This document shows positions 27,649-33,415 of a stretch of DNA of 33,415 bases, in pieces. The DNA is taken from positions 1-33,415 of the forward strand of contig JAQTOY010000006.1 of assembly GCA_028713045.1 (NCBI GenBank), in the 5' to 3' direction. Positions within the stretch are counted from its first letter, which is position 1, and each line of letters begins with the position of its first letter. The notes beneath the pieces were generated by a model, which was given only the letters and a program-made list of their open reading frames with translations, ran no database searches and had not been told where the DNA came from. Made by a program: the position numbers and the translations under genes. This DNA is from Candidatus Nanoarchaeia archaeon (lineage in GTDB: Archaea; Nanobdellota; Nanobdellia; Pacearchaeales; GW2011-AR1).

Positions 27649-27743
27649 TCACCAAAACCTAAACGCGTGGGTTTGACTTTGTTTTGGTGAGACTGAATGA
27701 AAAACCAACAATCGAAAGCATTACCTTAAAATAATGGTTTTTT
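27649..27743 (+). other. Two-hairpin intergenic element after the DHH gene
   Basis: TCACCAAAAC/GTTTTGGTGA (27649-27690) and AAAAACCA/TGGTTTTT (27700-27742). Confidence 0.5.
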
Positions 27744-27772
27744 ACTCTGTATAATAAAGATAGCAATTTAAT

Positions 27773-28180
27773 TTACAATATGCAGATACAATTAAGCCTG
27801 TCTAAATCACAATTATAACCTTTAAACTCCAGCATTCTTTCTGAACATAATTTTTGGCATATTTCTCTTTTAAAACCGGCTGCGTTATAATCTCTAGATG
27901 CTGCATTCGAATCAATAAAAGAACAACCTGCATCAGAAATATTCCCAAAATACAATATCCCTGCATCTTCGATAATAAAATCATTAGGTTCTATTTGAAG
28001 ATTTTCTTGGTTGAATAAATTTATCGAAAAATATCTGCTATTAAAAAGATAAATGATTCCTAATAGGATTAAAATAATTAAAACAATGAATATAATTGCT
28101 AATAACCATTTTTTATTTTTTCTTCGATAATCATAACCTTTGATTCTACGTAATTCAGAAGTATCAAACTCTCTTCTCAT
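27773..28180 (-). CDS. Single-TM hypothetical protein
   Basis: MRREFDTSELRRIKGYDYRRKNKKWLLAIIFIVLIILILLGIIYLF. The start at 28180 is preferred; the upstream extension lies in palindromic DNA. Confidence 0.6.
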   Translation of the reverse strand: MRREFDTSELRRIKGYDYRRKNKKWLLAIIFIVLIILILLGIIYLFNSRYFSINLFNQENLQIEPNDFIIEDAGILYFGNISDAGCSFIDSNAASRDYNAAGFKREICQKLCSERMLEFKGYNCDLDRLNCICIL

Positions 28181-28201
28181 TTTAACCCCATTTTTGAATA
28201 T

Positions 28202-28322
28202 CAAAAAATCTTTGTACCACACCTTAAAAGGTGTGGTTTGTTTTAGATTTTTTGGGACAGGAGAAAAAGACAAAGCAGAGCTTTGTCCTCTGCCTAAAGG
28301 CAGAGGTTTACTTTTTTCCTGT
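28202..28322. repeat. Compound nested palindromic element
   Basis: CAAAAAATCT/AGATTTTTTG enclosing CCACACCTT/AAGGTGTGG. ACAGGAGAAAAAG/CTTTTTTCCTGT enclosing GACAAAGC/GCTTTGTC and CCTCTGCC/GGCAGAGG. Confidence 0.7.
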
Positions 28323-28507
28323 ATGAAAATATTATACATTAAAAATCTGCCGATTCCATGACTTAATTTTAAATACCAAATCTCAGTTAATTTTATAAAT
28401 ACAATAAATTTAAATTTTTTATGAATGCTGAAAGATTAAGATTTATTTTAGAAAGTTTAGCTATACCTGTTCTATCTTAATTTGAATTCTATTAAATCTA
28501 ATTTAAA

Positions 28508-29506
28508 ATGAATAACCTTAAAAAAACTAACACTGAAAAGACATCTAGAGGAAATGTTCTCTTTGATTCGAAAGAGATAAATGGAATTTCCATAAGAGGA
28601 TATGATTTTAATCAGGGAATAGACTATGATAAATTATTAAATAGTTATTTATCAACTGGATTCCAGGCAACTCATCTTGCAAAAGCGATTGCAATTATTG
28701 ATAAGATGATAAAAGATAAAGCTACCATCTTTCTAGGCTATACTTCAAATCTTGTCACCTCTGGAATAAGAGATGTTATAAGATATCTTGCAGAACATAA
28801 AAAAATCCAGATCCTTGTCACAACCGCTGGCGGTATTGAAGAGGATATTATAAAATGCCTAGGAGATTTTAAGCTTGGAGAATTCTCAGCTTCAGGAGAA
28901 TTATTAAAGAAACAAGGAATCAACAGGGCAGGAAATATTTTCATCCCAAATTCTAGATACTGCAAATTTGAAGATTTTATAAATCCAATATTGGAAAAAA
29001 TCTACAAAGAACAAAAAGAAACTGGAAAAGTGATAAGTGTCTCGGATTTGATAAAAACTCTTGGAAAAGAGATAAACAACAAGGAAAGCATTTATTATTG
29101 GTGCTATAAGAATGACATTGAAGTTTATTGTCCCGCAATTACAGATGGAAGTTTTGGGGATATGATACATTTTTTCATGTACAAACATCCAGATTTCAAG
29201 ATTGATATTGCAGATGATATCCATAAGTTAAATGAGTTCACAATTGTCCAGAAAAAAACAGGAATTATTTTACTTGGAGGAGGTATAATGAAGCATCACA
29301 TATGCAATGCAAACATGATGAGAAATGGGGCAGATTATGCGGTTTATATAAATTCAGGAGAAGAATGGGATGGTGCAGATTCAAATGCCCGTCCGGATGA
29401 AGCGGTTTCCTGGGGAAAAATCAAGAAAGATTCAGAATCCATAAAAGTTTTTGGTGATGCAACCATTTTATTTCCATTAATTGTTGCAAAAACTTTCGCC
29501 AAATAA
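28508..29506 (+). CDS. dys: Deoxyhypusine synthase
   Basis: FQATHLAKAIAII, IFLGYTSNLVTSGIRDVIRYL, TTAGGIEEDIIKCLG, CPAITDGSFGDMI, GGGIMKHHICNANMMRNGADYAVYINSGEEWDGADSNARPDEAVSWGKI. Confidence 0.97.
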   Translation: MNNLKKTNTEKTSRGNVLFDSKEINGISIRGYDFNQGIDYDKLLNSYLSTGFQATHLAKAIAIIDKMIKDKATIFLGYTSNLVTSGIRDVIRYLAEHKKIQILVTTAGGIEEDIIKCLGDFKLGEFSASGELLKKQGINRAGNIFIPNSRYCKFEDFINPILEKIYKEQKETGKVISVSDLIKTLGKEINNKESIYYWCYKNDIEVYCPAITDGSFGDMIHFFMYKHPDFKIDIADDIHKLNEFTIVQKKTGIILLGGGIMKHHICNANMMRNGADYAVYINSGEEWDGADSNARPDEAVSWGKIKKDSESIKVFGDATILFPLIVAKTFAK

Positions 29507-29553
29507 TACTTTGTTAAGATACATTGTCTAAAGTTTTTGGCAAAAACTTTCGC
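29486..29553 (+). repeat. 3' end of dys repeated downstream as inverted then direct copy
   Basis: GCAAAAACTTTCGC at 29486-29499 and 29540-29553; AAAGTTTTT-ggc-AAAAACTTT hairpin at 29530-29550. Confidence 0.75.
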
Positions 29554-29563
29554 GAAAAATTGA

Positions 29564-29818
29564 TTATCTCCTTTTCCTATTTATACAACAACGAGGATCC
29601 CCTGGATCATAATATCCTAAATCTCTTAATTCCTGGCGTGCATCAGGTTCATAAGAATCTTCAAATGCATCCAATACAGATAAATCTTCTGCTATTTCGA
29701 CTTCGGTAACTATTTCTAAATTTCCAAGATTTCTCCCAAAACGTTGTCTAAGAATTTCTTCTAATTCTACTTCCTCATCAAGCGTAGTATCCTCTTCGTA
29801 GAGATTATAATCTGGCAT
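29564..29818 (-). CDS. Small acidic hypothetical protein
   Basis: 84-aa ORF; acidic composition; modest support. Confidence 0.5.
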   Translation of the reverse strand: MPDYNLYEEDTTLDEEVELEEILRQRFGRNLGNLEIVTEVEIAEDLSVLDAFEDSYEPDARQELRDLGYYDPGDPRCCINRKRR

Positions 29819-29877
29819 TTATTTTTTATATAAAATATGCTTATAAATTTTTTTATACTAAATTAAGATCAATGAAT

Positions 29878-30234
29878 TTATTCTTCAACAATACCAAAAA
29901 TATTTCCAGTCTTCTCAAGATTTTTTATCATCTCTTTATTCTCAGAAATTTCCTTTTTGTTCAGGACAAGAATTTTTCTTGCGTTTATAAATGCGTTACA
30001 TAATTCAAGATTTAGGGGGCATTTTTTCTCACAGGCCTTGCACAAATTGCAGTCATACACAATCTTCTCAAAAAAATTTTTTTCAAGGAGTATAGCTTTG
30101 CCCCTAGGAGAAAACTGCTCTTCCCGGAGCACCCTAAGAACTGGACAGACACTTCTACACATTCCGCATTTTATGCATTTTTCAACAATTTCTTTTATCT
30201 CTTCTCTTGCATTTTCAACTTCCAGATTGCCCAT
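29878..30234 (-). CDS. 2x[4Fe-4S] ferredoxin-type subunit of GlcD/LldEFG-like oxidoreductase
   Basis: CIKCGMCRSVCPVL and CNLCKACEKKCPLNLEL. Confidence 0.85.
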   Translation of the reverse strand: MGNLEVENAREEIKEIVEKCIKCGMCRSVCPVLRVLREEQFSPRGKAILLEKNFFEKIVYDCNLCKACEKKCPLNLELCNAFINARKILVLNKKEISENKEMIKNLEKTGNIFGIVEE

Positions 30235-30267
30235 TGATAGTATATACCGATAAACAAAGTTTATCAG

Positions 30268-31605
30268 TTATCTTTTTCCTCCATTGTTATTCATACGATT
30301 AGTCATTATACTATTAATTAAATCTTGTTCAGCTTTTTTGTTTGAGTCTGAAGGCTTTTCAGAAGCATCTTTGATTTTAGCTTTCTCTTTTTCAGATTTT
30401 TTTTCTTTTGCAATCATTTCTTGAATTTCTTTCTTAAATTCTTCTTTTCTTTTTGAATCTGAATCTTCAGTTTTTCCAATTGAAAAATCAATGTCAATCA
30501 TCTTTCCCTTGTTAATTTTATTTTTTGGATCGTATCTTAATTTTACTCTTTGGATGATTTTTGCATCAAAGCTATCTAAAAAATCTTTTCTTAAAATCCC
30601 AATACCGTAATTTCCAAATTTTGCTTTTAACTTTTTCATCGCAGTCCGCACCATGCCCCTCTTATTATCTTCCAAATCCTTGAAAAATGCATAAATAATC
30701 CCCGTTCCCAAATCTCCGAAATAAGGCACATTGTTTATTTCCAAAAATGTTACAAATTCCTTTAATTTGTCGAAAAATAATTTTGGGTCTTCGCTATTAT
30801 AATATCCTTCTGAAATAAGAATCCTAGTTATGTTATTCAACTTTCTAATAAGCTCCTCATACTCTTCCCCCCTTATTTTTCCCCTATAAGAATCAAACTC
30901 AACTATAAGATAATATTTTTCTGGAAACCCCAGCAATTTTGAAACATTCTTTGAAAGAATTTTAAGCATTGAAACTTCTTTTTCAGAACGGATTTTCCGA
31001 GCAATCAAAAAAATCTCGCTAAGATTATCTGTCTGGAAAATAGAGGCGCTTCTTTCAATTATAGGGGCGACCCTTAGATTCGCAGAAACAATTATCCCAG
31101 TAATTCCCTCCATCCCGCAAATATCCATTAAATCAGCTTTTGTTGTTTTAATTAGTTCACCTTTTCCGTTTACAAATTCAATCTCTTCAATCCAGTCTTT
31201 CACATTTCCATACTTCATGCTTCTTGCTCCTGAAGAGTTCAAGGCGATCATCCCCCCTATTGTAGAGATTTCATTTTCAGAAGAATATATTGGAAATTCT
31301 AGACTTGCTTTTCTTAATTTTTCATTCAATTCTTTTATTGTTGCTCCGGCTTCAACCCTTACTTGCATCTTTAAAGGATTAAAATCAATTATTTTATTCA
31401 TCTTGCATAAGTCTATAATCGAGGATTTTTCGGGGATGCAACCTCCTTCCAAGCCGGTTCCAGCGCCCCTTATAACAATGGCACCATCTATTTCCTTTAT
31501 TATTGCCTGAACTTCTGTAACATTTTTTGGAAAAAATACAACTTCAGTTTCTCCGAATAATCTTGAGGCATCAGTATTATAGCAGGATAATTCGTGTTTA
31601 TTCAT
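30268..31605 (-). CDS. FAD-binding oxidoreductase (GlcD-like) with charged C-terminal tail
   Basis: VIRGAGTGLEGGCIPEKSSIIDL, STIGGMIALNSSGARSMKYGNVKDWIEEIEFVNGKGELIKT. Confidence 0.88.
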   Translation of the reverse strand: MNKHELSCYNTDASRLFGETEVVFFPKNVTEVQAIIKEIDGAIVIRGAGTGLEGGCIPEKSSIIDLCKMNKIIDFNPLKMQVRVEAGATIKELNEKLRKASLEFPIYSSENEISTIGGMIALNSSGARSMKYGNVKDWIEEIEFVNGKGELIKTTKADLMDICGMEGITGIIVSANLRVAPIIERSASIFQTDNLSEIFLIARKIRSEKEVSMLKILSKNVSKLLGFPEKYYLIVEFDSYRGKIRGEEYEELIRKLNNITRILISEGYYNSEDPKLFFDKLKEFVTFLEINNVPYFGDLGTGIIYAFFKDLEDNKRGMVRTAMKKLKAKFGNYGIGILRKDFLDSFDAKIIQRVKLRYDPKNKINKGKMIDIDFSIGKTEDSDSKRKEEFKKEIQEMIAKEKKSEKEKAKIKDASEKPSDSNKKAEQDLINSIMTNRMNNNGGKR

Positions 31606-31630
31606 CTGAGTTTCGTAAGAAACGAATAAT

Positions 31631-32482
31631 TCATTTTTCTCCCTCCATTTTTAACTCCTTTATTTTATTTTCAACACCATTTATGGCAGAATTTGCATTA
31701 AATTGATTATTATCCAAAGTTTCTAAATTCACAATTTTTTTGACACCTATCCCAAGTGCTTTTGCAAGGACTTCTGAAAAATCCATTATCTCAATCCCAC
31801 TTCCGGGTAAATTCTTTTTCAATATCTCATAATCATTTAGTGAACTAGTGATTATTTTTTTTGCATTTATTCTTCTAGCCTGAATTATTTTCTCCTTTGC
31901 GATTTCATTTGCAGCCTCGGGATTAGTCCTGTTTAAACCCCCGCAACTCCCACAGCAAAAACTTTCCTCTTTTGAATTAAAAAATTCTTTTAACTCATAA
32001 CCCAAAAGCTTCAGGATTTTTCTAGGTTCTTCATACATTCCACAATATCTTCCAAGATAACAAGAATCATTATAAACAATAGATTCATTAGCTTTGTTTC
32101 TTATTAATCCTGGATTAAGCTCAAGCTTGTAAAGAATAATTTTCCATATGCTCTTAACATCAATATTCCAGTCTGGCAGGATTTTTGGATAATCGCTTAA
32201 GAACATTTTATAACAGCAGGGAGAACTTGCTATTATTGAAGTTATCTGCTCCTCCTTAAAGATTTCATAATTTCTTTTCGCTAATTTTCTAGCTTCATTC
32301 TCATAACCAGCCTCAAGTGCAGGCAGACCGCAGCAAATATTTTTCTCTACTGTCCGGAACTCAATACCAAGTTTCTCAAAAATCTTCTTATACAACTCAA
32401 AGTTATCCTTGAATTTAAAATAAGTCAGACAACCTGGAAAATAAATGGTACTACTTTTTTTAAACACTGAAAACAATCCCAT
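31631..32482 (-). CDS. CCG-domain Fe-S oxidoreductase subunit (GlcF/LldE/HdrB-like)
   Basis: YFPGCLTYFKF, EKNICCGLPALEAG, YNDSCYLGRYCGMYEEPRKIL, SFCCGSCGG. Confidence 0.88.
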   Translation of the reverse strand: MGLFSVFKKSSTIYFPGCLTYFKFKDNFELYKKIFEKLGIEFRTVEKNICCGLPALEAGYENEARKLAKRNYEIFKEEQITSIIASSPCCYKMFLSDYPKILPDWNIDVKSIWKIILYKLELNPGLIRNKANESIVYNDSCYLGRYCGMYEEPRKILKLLGYELKEFFNSKEESFCCGSCGGLNRTNPEAANEIAKEKIIQARRINAKKIITSSLNDYEILKKNLPGSGIEIMDFSEVLAKALGIGVKKIVNLETLDNNQFNANSAINGVENKIKELKMEGEK

Positions 32483-32567
32483 AATCCCTCCACTTTTAAA
32501 GAAGGATTTTACTTTTAAAGTATATATATAATATCAAGAATATTTTACAGGATATAGATTTTAATGA

Positions 32568-33389
32568 TTATTTAATTCTTTTTATCAGTCTGTTGACATA
32601 ATCCATACTGCCGTCATTCCGGATAATGACATCAAATCGCTCTTTAAACTGTTCAAGTCCTTTTTGATAATTTGCACTCCCAAATTTTTCATTATAAAAC
32701 CCTATACTCAATAAAGTTTCGTAAGGAAAACCCTCCACCATGCCTAAATCTTCAATATCGTCCCCTAATAAAATAACATTCCTTCTGATTTTAAGCTTTT
32801 TGTAAAATGGAAATTTTTTTACTTCTACCTCATGTTTATTGCATGAATGTATAATTGGCTCCTGCACTCTAGTTACTTTTCCATCTGAATCAAATTCTAA
32901 AAAATTAGAAATCACATGATAATTATCATAAAGTTTTCTTTCTTGCTTTAGATACTCTGTAATCATATCTCCAAGGCCTGCGGACATAATAACTAGGGGT
33001 ATTTCTCTTCTATACAATAAATAAAAAAAATCCAAGGAACCTTTTCTAAATTCTAAAGTTCTTTTCCTAACAATCTCGTCTATAATCTCTCTTGTCAATC
33101 CACACTCAACAAGCAATTCGAGATGCAATTTCCACCATTCATGCATCTTCCTGCTTTTTTCCGCATGAGAAATCTCTGGATCAATTTCAATTGGATGATA
33201 TTTATCAAAAAGAGCTTGCGCCCTTTGTGGATAATTTAGGGTTAGATAATTTCCATTTCTTATTTGCGCAAAAACGGTGGGAGATTTTACACCTCTAGCA
33301 AAAGCTTTGGTAAGAGTCCTATCAAAATCACTAACAACATGCAGATTATCCTTCCCTCCATCAACTAGACTTTCAAATTTTTCATGCAA
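32568..33389 (-). CDS. Pyrimidine 5'-nucleotidase, UMPH-1/cN-III-like HAD hydrolase
   Basis: VVSDFDRTLTKAF, KSRKMHEWWKLHLELLVECGLTREIIDEIV, IPLVIMSAGLGDMI, VILLGDDIEDLGMVEG. Confidence 0.8.
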   Translation of the reverse strand: MHEKFESLVDGGKDNLHVVSDFDRTLTKAFARGVKSPTVFAQIRNGNYLTLNYPQRAQALFDKYHPIEIDPEISHAEKSRKMHEWWKLHLELLVECGLTREIIDEIVRKRTLEFRKGSLDFFYLLYRREIPLVIMSAGLGDMITEYLKQERKLYDNYHVISNFLEFDSDGKVTRVQEPIIHSCNKHEVEVKKFPFYKKLKIRRNVILLGDDIEDLGMVEGFPYETLLSIGFYNEKFGSANYQKGLEQFKERFDVIIRNDGSMDYVNRLIKRIK

Positions 33390-33415
33390 ACTTGTTTGAT
33401 TAAGAATAATAATAT

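Noticed and set aside
28140-28361. 73-aa plus ORF and N-terminal extension of the 27773-28339 ORF
   Set aside because: Both translate palindromic intergenic DNA; better explained as a structured element.

Overview
This looks like an AT-rich archaeal chromosome segment, probably DPANN (Woesearchaeota/Pacearchaeota-like; inferred from gene content and small genes, not proven). Housekeeping genes: S10, archaeal-type ProRS, GatB, GatD and GatE, a CDC48/VAT-type double AAA ATPase, signal peptidase I, two tandem TFS paralogs, Nth endonuclease III, a DHH phosphoesterase, deoxyhypusine synthase, a three-gene GlcD/LldEFG-like oxidoreductase operon and a UMPH-1-like 5'-nucleotidase. There are two tRNA genes: Arg(TCG) with an intron of about 59 nt, and Lys(CTT). 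The most unusual signal is non-coding. Both tRNA genes are followed by a second, partial copy of their own T-arm and acceptor 3' end. In both, that copy is interrupted right after the T-loop by a run of short perfect hairpins, and the T-arm copy is preceded by an inverted copy of itself (direct-inverted-direct). The 3' end of the deoxyhypusine synthase gene shows the same direct-inverted-direct signature. Several other intergenic regions (22546-22736, 27649-27743, 28202-28322) are dense arrays of perfect hairpins, many with triloops, that share short linker and loop motifs. I found no CRISPR array, rRNA or transposase. All calls are by eye from the sequence and supplied ORFs; no searches or folding programs were run.
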